From positions 1,984,001 through 2,048,000 of the forward strand of contig NZ_CP114283.1 of the NCBI RefSeq assembly GCF_027107535.1: a stretch of 64,000 bases of DNA, in the 5' to 3' direction. The stretch comes from Streptomyces aurantiacus. GTDB taxonomy: Bacteria; Actinomycetota; Actinomycetes; Streptomycetales; Streptomycetaceae. Below, one piece after another: positions 53,326 through 62,239 of the stretch. The position numbers and the translations under genes were made by a program. The notes under the pieces are model-generated. The model searched no databases, was not told where the DNA came from, and saw only the letters and a program-made list of their open reading frames with translations. Numbering within the stretch: the stretch's first letter is position 1; the number at the start of each line of letters is the position of its first letter.

Positions 53326-54677
53326 GAGCCACCGCCTCCTGCCGTACTGCCCGTCGAGGCGACACCGTTGCGCTGTCGGTCCGCCTCCCGCCACAGATCG
53401 CCCAGGCCGACGCCCGGCGGGACGGCCAGGGCGGTCCAGCCCGCCTCGCGCAGCATCCGAAGCCGCTCCTCGCTCTGTTCGTCGGCGGCGCCCCGCACCC
53501 ACGATTCGCTGTCCAGCAGAAAGGCCACGGCCCCGCCGCTGCGCTGGCGCATCTTGGCGAGCACCGTCGCCTGCTCCTCGTCCAGGTCGCCGAGGAAGGC
53601 CACCAGCAGCCCCTCGTTGCCACTGCGCAGTACGTCGTACGCCCGGGACAGGCCCGTACCGTCGGAGTGGTCGATCACCGCGAGGGTGTCCATCATCAGT
53701 CCCGCCGCGTCCGCCGACTCCTGGCTCGCCCCGGCGAACCCGTCGGCGCCCTCGCCCGGTACCGAGGTGCCGGTGTCGGTCAACAGCCGTACCGAAAAGC
53801 CGCGTTCGAGCATGTGCACCAGCGTCGACGCCGTGCCCGACACGGCCCACTCGAAGGCCGAGTCAGGTCCCGCACCGGCGAAGGCGATGCCGCGGGTGTC
53901 GAGGAGCACCGTGCAGCGGGACCGCTGCGGCTGCTCCTCGCGGCGCACCATCAGCTCGCCGTAGCGGGCCGTCAGCCGCCAGTGGACCCGGCGCAGGTCG
54001 TCGCCGTAGCGGTACCCGCGCGGGATCACGTCGTCCTCGCCGGCCAGGGCCAGCGAGCGCTGCCGCCCGTCGCCGTACCCCTTCGCCTCACCGGTCAGCC
54101 GCACCGGCGGCAGCGGCTCCACGCGCGGGATCACCGTCAGGGTGTCGTACGTCGAGAAGGAACGGGTCAGCTCGCACATCCCGAAGGGGTCGCTGAGCCG
54201 CAGTTGCAACGGGCCCAGCGGATAGCGGCCGCGCAGATCCGACCGCACGCGGTACGACACCTCGCGCCGCCCGCCCGCCTCGACCCGGTCCAGTACGAAC
54301 CGGGGCCGCGGCCCGAGCACGTACGGCACCCGGTCCTGGAGCATCAGCAGACCCGTGGGCAGCCGCGAGACGTTGTCCATCCGCAGGTGCACACGTGCCT
54401 CGGAGCCCGTCGGCACGCGCCCGGGGGAGAGGCGGCGACTGCCGGCGACCCGGTAGCGCGTGCGGTAGAGCACGGCCGCGCAGACCAGTGGCAGGACGGC
54501 GAGCAGCAGCCCGACCCGGAGCAGATCGCTCTGCCCCAGGACGTACGCGCAGATGGCGGCCGCGATGCCGGCGGCCAGGAACGACCGCCCGCGTGTGGTG
54601 AGGCCGGCGAGTGCCGTGCGCAGCCCGCCCTTGTCCTCCTCGGCCGTCGCTGCGGGCATCCCCCCGGTGGTCATCAC
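53322..54677 (-). CDS. DUF58 (vWA-like) protein of the MoxR operon
   Basis: A 451-residue protein with two N-terminal membrane helices (FLAAGIAAAICAYVLGQSDL and VGLLLAVLPLVCAAVLY). It carries the DUF58 signature DVIPRGYRYGDDLRRVHWRL (the GDxxRxIxW-like core), followed by a vWA-like domain with CTVLLDTRGIAF. DUF58 proteins are assembled or activated by MoxR ATPases. It overlaps both neighbours by 4 bases. Confidence 0.9.
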   Translation of the reverse strand: MMTTGGMPAATAEEDKGGLRTALAGLTTRGRSFLAAGIAAAICAYVLGQSDLLRVGLLLAVLPLVCAAVLYRTRYRVAGSRRLSPGRVPTGSEARVHLRMDNVSRLPTGLLMLQDRVPYVLGPRPRFVLDRVEAGGRREVSYRVRSDLRGRYPLGPLQLRLSDPFGMCELTRSFSTYDTLTVIPRVEPLPPVRLTGEAKGYGDGRQRSLALAGEDDVIPRGYRYGDDLRRVHWRLTARYGELMVRREEQPQRSRCTVLLDTRGIAFAGAGPDSAFEWAVSGTASTLVHMLERGFSVRLLTDTGTSVPGEGADGFAGASQESADAAGLMMDTLAVIDHSDGTGLSRAYDVLRSGNEGLLVAFLGDLDEEQATVLAKMRQRSGGAVAFLLDSESWVRGAADEQSEERLRMLREAGWTALAVPPGVGLGDLWREADRQRNGVASTGSTAGGGGS

Positions 54678-55711
54678 AGCCTCCGGGGCGGCTGCTGGCC
54701 GAACGCGGACGTGCCGCGGCCCATCGCCAGGCCACCCGGCGACTGGGGCGCCGCGGGCACCGGCGTGCGCTGGATGATCTCCAGGACGACCTGCTCGGCC
54801 GTACGACGGTTCAGCTGCGCCTGGGCGGTCGGCAGCAGCCGGTGGGCCAGGACCGCGACGGCGAGGGCCTGGACGTCGTCCGGCAGCGCGTAGTCCCGGC
54901 CACTGAGAGCGGCGGACGCCTTCGCAGCGCGCAGCAGGTGCAGCGTGGCGCGCGGCGAGGCGCCGAGTCTCAGGTCCGGGTGGCTGCGCGTGGCCCCGAC
55001 CAGATCCACTGCGTACCGGCGGACCGGGTCGGCGACGTGGACCGTGCGGACCGCGTCGATGAGCTTCAGGATCTCGTGCGCGTGCGCCACCGGCTGAAGG
55101 TCGTCCAGAGGGGAGGCACCACCATGGATGTCGAGCATCTGCAGCTCGGCCTCCGCGCTGGGGTAGCCGATGGAGACCCGGGCCATGAAACGGTCGCGCT
55201 GCGCCTCCGGCAGAGGGTAGGTGCCCTCCATCTCGACCGGGTTCTGCGTGGCCACGACCATGAAGGGGCTGGGCAGCTCGTAGGTCTGCCCGTCGATGGT
55301 GACCTGGCGCTCCTCCATGGACTCCAGGAGTGCCGACTGTGTCTTGGGCGACGCGCGGTTGATCTCGTCGCCGATCACGATCTGCGCGAAGATCGCTCCC
55401 GGTTTGAACTCGAAGTCCCTGCGCTGCTGGTCCCAGATGGACACGCCTGTGATGTCCGAGGGCAGCAGGTCGGGCGTGAACTGAATACGTCGCACTGAGC
55501 AGTCGATGGACCGCGCCAGTGCCTTGGCCAGCATGGTCTTGCCGACGCCGGGGACATCCTCGATCAGAAGATGTCCCTCGGCGAGCAGTACGGTCAGCGA
55601 AAGCCGTACGACCTCAGGCTTGCCCTCGATCACTTCCTCCACCGAACTGCGGACTCTCTCCACAGTGGCGGTCAGATCTGTAAGGCTCGCTCGATCGTCA
55701 TAGGTCGTCAC
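54674..55711 (-). CDS. moxR: MoxR family AAA+ ATPase
   Basis: A 345-residue AAA+ chaperone-like ATPase: Walker A EDVPGVGKTMLAKA with Lys58, Walker B IVIGDEINRASPKTQSALLE, sensor 1 VVATQNPVEMEGTYPLPEAQ and the Arg-finger DRFM. GTG 55711 was chosen because GAGGAGG lies 5 bases before it and upstream sequence is not conserved. It is first in the moxR-DUF58-tgpA operon. The partner DUF58 protein and metal-cofactor or envelope-complex maturation are the expected roles. Confidence 0.95.
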   Translation of the reverse strand: MTTYDDRASLTDLTATVERVRSSVEEVIEGKPEVVRLSLTVLLAEGHLLIEDVPGVGKTMLAKALARSIDCSVRRIQFTPDLLPSDITGVSIWDQQRRDFEFKPGAIFAQIVIGDEINRASPKTQSALLESMEERQVTIDGQTYELPSPFMVVATQNPVEMEGTYPLPEAQRDRFMARVSIGYPSAEAELQMLDIHGGASPLDDLQPVAHAHEILKLIDAVRTVHVADPVRRYAVDLVGATRSHPDLRLGASPRATLHLLRAAKASAALSGRDYALPDDVQALAVAVLAHRLLPTAQAQLNRRTAEQVVLEIIQRTPVPAAPQSPGGLAMGRGTSAFGQQPPRRL

Positions 55712-55915
55712 CCGGCCCTCCTCGGCCCGTTCTTTCTCCGGGCCGACGCTCTGCGATGCGGACCGGCCCACCCCGAACACGGACACCACGCGTGAAAAGT
55801 TCCGCGTGACGCCACACACGCATTCTTGTTGCCGTTACCGGTTCGTGTCACTCGCCTGTGGATAACTGGCCGCGATATGTAAGGTCTTGCGGTGTTTGAC
55901 CGGGTCGAACTGGCG

Positions 55916-56464
55916 TCAGGTGGGGTCTATCTCACGCAGCAGGCCGGTCTTCACGTTGAATACGAAACCACGTACGTCGTCCGTGTGCAGAAGGAACGGA
56001 GAGGTACGTACGCGCTGCATGGACTGCCGTACGTCCTGTTCGACGTCCGGGAAGGCCTCGACGGCCCAGGCGGGGCGCTGGCCGACCTCCATCTCCAGCT
56101 CGCGGCGGAAGTCCTCGGTGAGGGACTCCAGGCCGCAGCCGGTGTGGTGGATGAGGACGACACTGCGGGTGCCGAGCGCGCGCTGGCTGATGGTGAGGGA
56201 GCGGATCACGTCGTCGGTGACGACGCCGCCGGCGTTGCGGATGGTGTGACAGTCGCCGAGCTCCAGGCCCAGGGCGTCGTGCAGGTCGAGACGGGCGTCC
56301 ATGCAGGCCACGACCGCGACGCCCAGCACGGGACGGGCGTCCATGCCGGGATCGGTGAAGGCGGCGGCGTACCGCTCGTTGGCCTCGACGAGGCGGTCGG
56401 TCACCGTGCCGTCGGTGGATATGGCGTCTTCGGGTTCTGTGGGAACGGATGCGGAAGTCGTCAT
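55916..56464 (-). CDS. Beta-class carbonic anhydrase
   Basis: A 182-residue beta-carbonic anhydrase that interconverts CO2 and bicarbonate. Zn ligands are Cys54 (VACMDARLD, with the Asp56-Arg58 dyad), His107 and Cys110 (LIHHTGCGL). RNAGG is present after the first motif. It resembles the short mycobacterial type (Rv1284). Cytosolic; starts at ATG 56464. It supplies bicarbonate to carboxylases and is not functionally linked to its neighbours as far as I see. Confidence 0.92.
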   Translation of the reverse strand: MTTSASVPTEPEDAISTDGTVTDRLVEANERYAAAFTDPGMDARPVLGVAVVACMDARLDLHDALGLELGDCHTIRNAGGVVTDDVIRSLTISQRALGTRSVVLIHHTGCGLESLTEDFRRELEMEVGQRPAWAVEAFPDVEQDVRQSMQRVRTSPFLLHTDDVRGFVFNVKTGLLREIDPT

Positions 56465-56913
56465 ACCTATGACGGTAATGGTCACGTGCCGTCCGGGCCT
56501 GCTGTGAGAGGGGACAAAGAACATCAATGAGCGTTGTTGTGAGGTAACCCACAAGGGTGGATCGAGTGCACCCGTACGGGTGGAATTTCCCGGTTTGCCG
56601 CTTGACCGAGGGTGAGAGCCGCGACGCGCAGGCCGGTTCGTTGACCGCGCGACACCGTGGACTAAAGTGACGCGAAGCGGGAGGCGAGACGGCCTCCCTG
56701 CTGGACAGCTTTCCCCAGGAGGCCCGGCGAGGTGCCGGGATCTCCCCGCGTGCGCGGCGCGTACGTACGGCTCGGCCTCCTCCCGCTCCCGGTCGGCTGA
56801 CGCCTCCGGCGCCGGCAGGCGCTCCCCCTCACCCGGGGACACTCCCCGCGTCGGCCGCGGGAGCGCGGGGACCCGGCGGTGCGTACCGGACGCGCCGGAC
56901 CTGAGAGGGCCCC
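56465..56913 (+). promoter_or_regulatory. Intergenic leader of the dcw cluster
   Basis: This 449-base region separates the carbonic anhydrase gene from rsmH. I see no mraZ gene, which stands here in many bacteria. It holds the mraW RNA-like element (56677-56748) and then a GC-rich leader of about 165 bases before rsmH, with a palindromic GTACGTAC near 56760. ACTAAAGTG near 56661-56669 could include a -10 box for the cluster. Ribosome site GAGAGGG lies 10 bases before the TTG of rsmH. Confidence 0.45.
56677..56748 (+). ncRNA. mraW RNA motif (structured dcw leader)
   Basis: The sequence contains a hairpin GGGAGGC (56679-56685)/GCCTCCC (56692-56698), then TGCTGGACAGCTTTCCCC. A second stem follows in which GGAG (56718-56721)/CTCC (56742-56745) encloses CCCGGC (56723-56728)-GAGGT-GCCGGG (56734-56739). 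These blocks agree with my memory of the mraW RNA motif, a conserved actinobacterial structure found upstream of mraW/rsmH and not assigned a ligand. It probably acts in cis on the dcw transcript. Confidence 0.65.
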
Positions 56914-57870
56914 TTGAGCCAGAGTCGACACGTCCCGGTGATGCTCCAGCGGTGTCTGGACATGCTGGCCCCCGCCCTGGAGCGGCCGGAAGCCGTCGTC
57001 GTCGACTGCACGCTCGGTCTCGGCGGTCACAGCGAGGCCCTGCTCAGCCGGTTCCCCGAGGCCCGGCTGGTCGCCCTGGACCGCGACAAGGAGGCGCTGC
57101 GCCTCTCCGGGGAGCGGCTCGCACCCTTCGGCGACCGGGCCGCACTGGTGCACGCGGTCTACGACGAGCTGCCCGACGTGCTCGACCGCCTGGGCCCCCC
57201 GAGCGTCCAGGGCATCCTCTTCGACCTGGGCGTCTCCTCGATGCAGCTCGACGAGGCGGACCGCGGCTTCGCCTACGCCCAGGACGCCCCGCTCGACATG
57301 CGCATGGACCAGACGACCGGCATCAGCGCGGCCGAGGTCCTCAACACCTACCCGCCGGGGGAGCTCGTAAGGATCCTGCGCGCCTACGGCGAGGAGAAGC
57401 AGGCCAAGCGGATCGTGTCCGCGGTCGTGCGCGAGCGGGACAAGGAGCCCTTCACCAACAGCGCGCGGCTCGTCGAGCTGATCCGCGACTCCCTGCCGCA
57501 GGCGGCCAAGCGCACCGGCGGCAACCCCGCCAAGCGGACCTTCCAGGCGCTGCGCATCGAGGTCAACGGCGAACTCACCGTCCTGGAGAGGGCGATCCCC
57601 GCCGCCGTGAAGGCACTCGCCGTCGGGGGCAGGATCGCCGTGCTGTCGTACCACTCCCTGGAGGACCGGCTGGTCAAGCAGGTGTTCGCGGCGGGCGCCG
57701 CCACCACCGCGCCGCCCGGACTGCCGGTCGTCCCCGAGCGTTACCAGCCCCGGCTCAAGCTGCTCACGCGCGGTGCCGAACTCCCCACCGAGGAAGAGGT
57801 CGCGGAGAACCGGCGGGCGGCCCCGGCGCGGCTGCGCGGGGCGCAGCGCATCCGGGAGGACGCCGAGTGA
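56914..57870 (+). CDS. rsmH: 16S rRNA (cytosine1402-N4)-methyltransferase
   Basis: A 318-residue RsmH/MraW enzyme that methylates N4 of C1402 in the ribosomal P site. It has [29 protein letters not shown] (SAM site), [52 protein letters not shown] and [12 protein letters not shown]. The start appears to be TTG 56914 with GAGAGGG upstream. It is the first gene of the dcw cluster here; a GTGA overlap links it to a micro-ORF and then ftsL. Confidence 0.95.
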   Translation: MSQSRHVPVMLQRCLDMLAPALERPEAVVVDCTLGLGGHSEALLSRFPEARLVALDRDKEALRLSGERLAPFGDRAALVHAVYDELPDVLDRLGPPSVQGILFDLGVSSMQLDEADRGFAYAQDAPLDMRMDQTTGISAAEVLNTYPPGELVRILRAYGEEKQAKRIVSAVVRERDKEPFTNSARLVELIRDSLPQAAKRTGGNPAKRTFQALRIEVNGELTVLERAIPAAVKALAVGGRIAVLSYHSLEDRLVKQVFAAGAATTAPPGLPVVPERYQPRLKLLTRGAELPTEEEVAENRRAAPARLRGAQRIREDAE

Positions 57871-57974
57871 CGGAAGGGTGCGTGAGGTGGACAACCGAAC
57901 TCGCTGGGCGCATGGGCCGGAAACCCGGACCCATCGGTCGGAAACCCGAACTCACCTGGAGGGTGAGTGAATAG
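57867..57974 (+). CDS. Micro-ORF between rsmH and ftsL with repeated RKPxL/P unit
   Basis: A 35-codon frame starts at GTG 57867, overlapping the rsmH stop (GTGA), and ends with TAG at 57972-57974, overlapping the ftsL start (GTG 57967). Its peptide includes [13 protein letters not shown], and the first codons of ftsL read NRKPEL. The DNA unit GGAAACCCG occurs three times (57919, 57940, 57973). It may couple translation of rsmH and ftsL, or be a by-product of tandem duplication of the ftsL start. No evidence that the peptide is made. Confidence 0.35.
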   Translation: MTEGCVRWTTELAGRMGRKPGPIGRKPELTWRVSE

Positions 57975-58521
57975 GAAACCCGAACTGAGGGGGCGGGCGG
58001 CCCGGCTGGCGCGGCTGTTCCCGACGGGCTCCGGACAGGCGGCCCGTACCCCCTTCGTCCTCCTGGTCGTGCTGCTGCTCGGGGGCGGTCTCATCGGGCT
58101 CCTGGTGCTGAACTCCGCCCTCAGCGAAGGCTCGTTCCAGCTCGACGACCTCCAGAAGGACACCAAGAGCCTCACCGACGAGGAGCAGGCGCTCCAGCAG
58201 GACGTGGACGCCTACTCCGCCCCCGAGGCCCTCCAGCGCCGCGCCCGCGAGCTGGGCATGGTGCCCGGCGGCGACCCGGCCTTCCTCAACCCCGACGGCA
58301 CGGTCCGCGGTGTCCCCAGCGCGGCCGCCGAGCAGTCGTCCGTGTCCGTGATCCGTCCGCCCGAGGTGTTCGCCCCCGCACCGGCCCCGACGCCCACCGA
58401 ACCGCAGACGCCCACCCAGCCGCAGACGCCCACCGGGGCCCCGACGCCCACCGGGGCGCCGGATCCGGCCACGGAGCCCGCCCCGCAGCCCACGCCGACC
58501 TCCACGACTCCCGGCAGGTGA
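57967..58521 (+). CDS. ftsL: Septum protein FtsL
   Basis: A 184-residue bitopic protein: basic cytoplasmic start, one TM (FVLLVVLLLGGGLIGLLVLN), and a short leucine-zipper region (FQLDDLQKDTKSLTDEEQAL, then YSAPEALQRRARELGM) typical of FtsL/DivIC. The C-terminal about 75 residues are Pro/Thr/Ala-rich with PTEPQTPTQPQTP repeats, an extracytoplasmic linker. GGAGGG precedes GTG 57967; an in-frame TGA is directly before it, fixing the start. It forms the FtsQ-L-B divisome complex. The stop overlaps the ftsI start (GTGA). Confidence 0.88.
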   Translation: MNRKPELRGRAARLARLFPTGSGQAARTPFVLLVVLLLGGGLIGLLVLNSALSEGSFQLDDLQKDTKSLTDEEQALQQDVDAYSAPEALQRRARELGMVPGGDPAFLNPDGTVRGVPSAAAEQSSVSVIRPPEVFAPAPAPTPTEPQTPTQPQTPTGAPTPTGAPDPATEPAPQPTPTSTTPGR

Positions 58522-60479
58522 CGGAAGTGTCCGACAGGGAACCCCCGCGCCGCAGGGTGCCCGCGCCCGCCCGGTCCGCCAGGCCGGGCGGCCAGCGCCG
58601 CCCCGGGCCCGGCGCCCGGCCAGCGCGTCGCCCCGCCCCGCCCCGCGCCCGGAGCCCGCGCGTCATCCGGCTCGGCAGCCCCCGTCCGCGGCTGCGGCTG
58701 GTCAGCCTCGCCCTGGCCCTCGTACTGACCGCCTTCGTCGTACGGCTCCTCCAGGTGCAGGCGGTCGACGCGAGCGAGTACACCGCCAAGGCCGAGGCGA
58801 ACCGGTACCTCAGCCGCACCCTGGCCGCCGAGCGCGGCGGGATCACCGACCGCAACGGCGTCGACCTGGCGATCAGCGTCGACGCCAACGACATCACCGC
58901 CGACCCCACGCTCTTCACGCGCAAGGCGACGAAGATCGATGACGCCCCCGAGCAGGCCGCCGCCCTGCTCGGTCCGATCCTCGGCAAGGACGCCGACGAC
59001 ATCGCCGAAAGGCTCCGTACCAAGAACACCCGGTACGTCGTACTCGCCCGTCGCCAGACCCCCCAGGTCTGGACACAGATCAAGGACCTCAAGAGCACGC
59101 TCGCCGAAAAAGCGGGTGAGGACGGGTCCGCGGTGAACGTCCTGGCGGGCGTCCTCCAGGAGCCCAGCAGCAAGCGGGTCTATCCGAACGGTGACCTCGG
59201 CGCCGGGATACTGGGCTGGGTCAACGCCGACGGCAAGGGCGGCGGCGGCATCGAGCAGCAGCTCAACGGGAAGCTGTCCGGCAAGGACGGCGAGATCCGC
59301 TACGCCCAGTCCGGTGGGCGTCAGGTGCCGACCGCGGGCTCCACCGAGAAGCCCGCCGTCGCCGGCTCCGAGGTCGAGCTGACGATCGACCGCGACATCC
59401 AGTGGGCGGCCCAGAACGCCATCACCGAGCAGGTGAAGGAGTCCAAGGCCGACCGCGGTTACGTCATAGTGCAGGACAACAGGACCGGCGAGATCCTCGC
59501 GATGGCCAACTCGCCCGGCTTCGACCCGAACGACCTGTCGAAGGCCGACGGGGGCGCCCTGCACAACTGGGGCCTCGAAGACGCCTACGAGCCGGGCTCG
59601 ACCGCCAAGGTCATGTCGATGGCCGCCGTCCTGGAGGAGGGCGCCGCCACACCCGCCACGCACGTGACCGTGCCCAACCGGCTGCACCGCGGCGACCGGC
59701 TCTTCAAGGACGACATCGACCACCCGACCTGGTACCTGACGCTCAACGGCGTCCTCGCCAAGTCCAGCAACATCGGCACCATCCTGGCAACCGGCCAGCT
59801 CGGCAAGACGCAGAAGGAGGCCAACCAGGTCCTCTACTCCTACCTGCGCAGGTTCGGCATCGGCGGGTACACCGGGCTCGACTTCCCCGGCGAGACGAAG
59901 GGCATCCTCGCCCCCGCCGACCAGTGGTCGACCTCCCAGCAGTACACGATTCCCTTCGGCCAGGGCGTGTCCATCAACGCGATGCAGGCGGCCTCCGTCT
60001 ACTCGACGATCGCCAACGGCGGCGTACGCGTCGAACCGACTCTCGTGCGCGGCACGAAGGGAGCCGACGGACGCTTCACCCCGGCCGCCAAGGCCAAGAA
60101 GACACGGGTCATCAGCGAGAAGACCGCAAAGACCCTCGCTCACATGCTGGAGTCCGTCGTGGACGACGAGGAGGGCACGGGCACCAAGGCGCGCGTTCCC
60201 GGCTACCGCGTCGCGGGCAAGACCGGCACGGCCAACCGTGTGGATCCGGCCACCGGCCGCTACCGCGGCTACACCTCCTCCTTCGCCGGGTTCGCGCCCG
60301 CGGACAAGCCCCGCGTCACCGTGTACTGCGCCATCCAGAACGCCACCAAGGGCAGCTACTTCGGCGGCCAGATCTGCGGGCCCGTCTACAAGGAGGTACT
60401 GGAGTTCGCACTGAAGACCCTCCAGGTGCCGCCCACCGGGGCCACGGCCGCCAGACTTCCCGTCACCTTCACGCCCTGA
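58518..60479 (+). CDS. ftsI: Septal penicillin-binding protein 3 (transpeptidase)
   Basis: A 653-residue class B PBP. A Pro/Arg-rich cytoplasmic start of about 60 residues leads to one TM (LVSLALALVLTAFVVRLLQV), the dimerisation domain, and the transpeptidase domain with Ser361 in STAKVM (SxxK), KSSNIGTI (SxN) and GKTGTANR (KTG). All catalytic motifs are intact. It crosslinks septal peptidoglycan with FtsW. GTG 58518 overlaps the ftsL stop, indicating coupling. Confidence 0.96.
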   Translation: MTEVSDREPPRRRVPAPARSARPGGQRRPGPGARPARRPAPPRARSPRVIRLGSPRPRLRLVSLALALVLTAFVVRLLQVQAVDASEYTAKAEANRYLSRTLAAERGGITDRNGVDLAISVDANDITADPTLFTRKATKIDDAPEQAAALLGPILGKDADDIAERLRTKNTRYVVLARRQTPQVWTQIKDLKSTLAEKAGEDGSAVNVLAGVLQEPSSKRVYPNGDLGAGILGWVNADGKGGGGIEQQLNGKLSGKDGEIRYAQSGGRQVPTAGSTEKPAVAGSEVELTIDRDIQWAAQNAITEQVKESKADRGYVIVQDNRTGEILAMANSPGFDPNDLSKADGGALHNWGLEDAYEPGSTAKVMSMAAVLEEGAATPATHVTVPNRLHRGDRLFKDDIDHPTWYLTLNGVLAKSSNIGTILATGQLGKTQKEANQVLYSYLRRFGIGGYTGLDFPGETKGILAPADQWSTSQQYTIPFGQGVSINAMQAASVYSTIANGGVRVEPTLVRGTKGADGRFTPAAKAKKTRVISEKTAKTLAHMLESVVDDEEGTGTKARVPGYRVAGKTGTANRVDPATGRYRGYTSSFAGFAPADKPRVTVYCAIQNATKGSYFGGQICGPVYKEVLEFALKTLQVPPTGATAARLPVTFTP

Positions 60480-60705
60480 CCGGCACCGATCACGCCCTCA
60501 TCAGCACAGACCGGAACACCCCGTGCCACCGCCCGGAACACCGACCAGGAACCAGCTCGTGACAACGATCACTCCAGACCCCGGGAGCGAGGGCTCGCCG
60601 CCCGCCCCGCCACGCCCCTCGCTTCGCTCCGGCGGGGGTGTGCCCGGTACGCTCACCGCCGTGCCACACGCTGATCAGTCCCAAACCACCCAGAAGGGCG
60701 TTCCT

Positions 60706-62235
60706 GTGACATACCCGGGGCCGCCGCGACCGGTTCAGAACTCCGCCACACCCCTCGCGGAACTCGCCGGTCAGTTGGGCGCGAACCGCCCTGAAGGCGC
60801 TGCGGGCGCCGCTGAGGTCACGGGCATCACCCATGACTCGCGCGCCGTACGCCCGGGCGACATCTACGCCGCGCTGCCCGGCGCCCGGATGCACGGCGCC
60901 GACTTCGTGACGCAGGCGGCCGGCCTCGGCGCCGTCGCCGTGCTGACCGACCCGACCGGGGCCGAGCGCGCCGCGGCCACCGGACTGCCCGTCCTCGTCG
61001 TGGACGCCCCGCGCGCGCGGATGGGCGAGCTGGCCGCCTCGATCTACGGTCACCCGGGCCGCGACCTGCTCCAGATCGGCATCACCGGAACGTCCGGGAA
61101 GACCACGACCGCGTACCTCGTCGAGGGCGGTCTGAAGGGCGTCCGCAGTACCGGCCTGATCGGCACGGTCGAGATGCGCATCGGTGACGAGCGCATCAAG
61201 TCGGAGCGCACCACCCCCGAGGCCACCGACCTCCAGGCGCTGTTCGCGGTCATGCGCGAACGCGGCGTGGAGGCGGTCGCCATGGAGGTCTCCAGCCACG
61301 CCCTGGTCCTCGGCCGGGTCGACGCCTGCGTCTTCGACATCGCGGTCTTCACCAACCTCAGCCCGGAACACATGGAGTTCCACTCCGACATGGAGGACTA
61401 CTTCCGGGCCAAGGCGCAGCTGTTCACGCCGCAGCGCAGCAGGCTCGGCGTGGTCAACCTCGACGACGAGTACGGACGCAGGCTCGTCAAGGAGGCGGGC
61501 GTCCCCGTGGTGACGTTCTCCGCGGAGGGGCACCCGGACGCCGACTGGCGCGCCGACGAGGTCCGGGTCGGCCCGATGGACTCGGCCTTCGTCGCGATCG
61601 GACCCGAGGGCGAGCGGATCACCGCCAAGTCGCCGCTCGCGGGCCCCTTCAACGTGGCCAACACACTCGCCGCGATCGTCGCCCTCGCCGTCGCCGGAAT
61701 CGACCCGCAGACCGCCGCGGACGGCATCGCCGCCGTACCGGGCGTGCCGGGCCGGCTGGAGCGCGTGGACGCCGGGCAGCCCTACCTGGCGGTCGTCGAC
61801 TACGCGCACAAGACGGACGCCGTGGAGTCCGTCCTGCGGGCCCTGCGCAAGGTCACCGAGGGCGAGCTGCACATCGTGCTCGGCTGCGGCGGCGACCGCG
61901 ACAGGACCAAGCGCAAGCCCATGGGCGCGGCGGCGGCCCGGCTCGCCGACACCGCCGTACTGACTTCGGACAACCCCCGCGGCGAGGACCCCCTCGCCAT
62001 CCTCGCCACGATGCTCGCCGGCGCCGCCGAGGTGCCGGCGCACGAGCGCGGAGAGGTCCAGGTCTTCGAGGACCGGGCCGCCGCGATCGCCGCGGTCGTC
62101 GCCCGCGCACAACCGGGCGACACCGTGCTGATCGCGGGCAAGGGCCATGAACAGGGCCAGGACATCGCCGGAGTGATCCGTCCCTTCGACGACCGTCAGG
62201 TGCTCCGCGAAGCTATCCAGAAGACCCAGGGATGA
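60706..62235 (+). CDS. murE: UDP-MurNAc-tripeptide synthetase (diaminopimelate-adding)
   Basis: A 509-residue Mur ligase that adds diaminopimelate (LL form in Streptomyces) to UDP-MurNAc-L-Ala-D-Glu. It has GITGTSGKTTTAYLVEGGL (ATP loop), ERTTPEATDLQALF, EVSSHAL, FTNLSPEHMEFHSDMEDYF, DYAHKTDAVESVL and TSDNPRGEDPLAIL, the DNPR motif of DAP-adding enzymes. I chose GTG 60706 because AGAAGGG lies 7 bases before it; the frame is open back to GTG 60523, and GTG 60559 or 60661 are alternatives. Confidence 0.95.
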   Translation: MTYPGPPRPVQNSATPLAELAGQLGANRPEGAAGAAEVTGITHDSRAVRPGDIYAALPGARMHGADFVTQAAGLGAVAVLTDPTGAERAAATGLPVLVVDAPRARMGELAASIYGHPGRDLLQIGITGTSGKTTTAYLVEGGLKGVRSTGLIGTVEMRIGDERIKSERTTPEATDLQALFAVMRERGVEAVAMEVSSHALVLGRVDACVFDIAVFTNLSPEHMEFHSDMEDYFRAKAQLFTPQRSRLGVVNLDDEYGRRLVKEAGVPVVTFSAEGHPDADWRADEVRVGPMDSAFVAIGPEGERITAKSPLAGPFNVANTLAAIVALAVAGIDPQTAADGIAAVPGVPGRLERVDAGQPYLAVVDYAHKTDAVESVLRALRKVTEGELHIVLGCGGDRDRTKRKPMGAAAARLADTAVLTSDNPRGEDPLAILATMLAGAAEVPAHERGEVQVFEDRAAAIAAVVARAQPGDTVLIAGKGHEQGQDIAGVIRPFDDRQVLREAIQKTQG

Positions 62236-62239
62236 ACTT

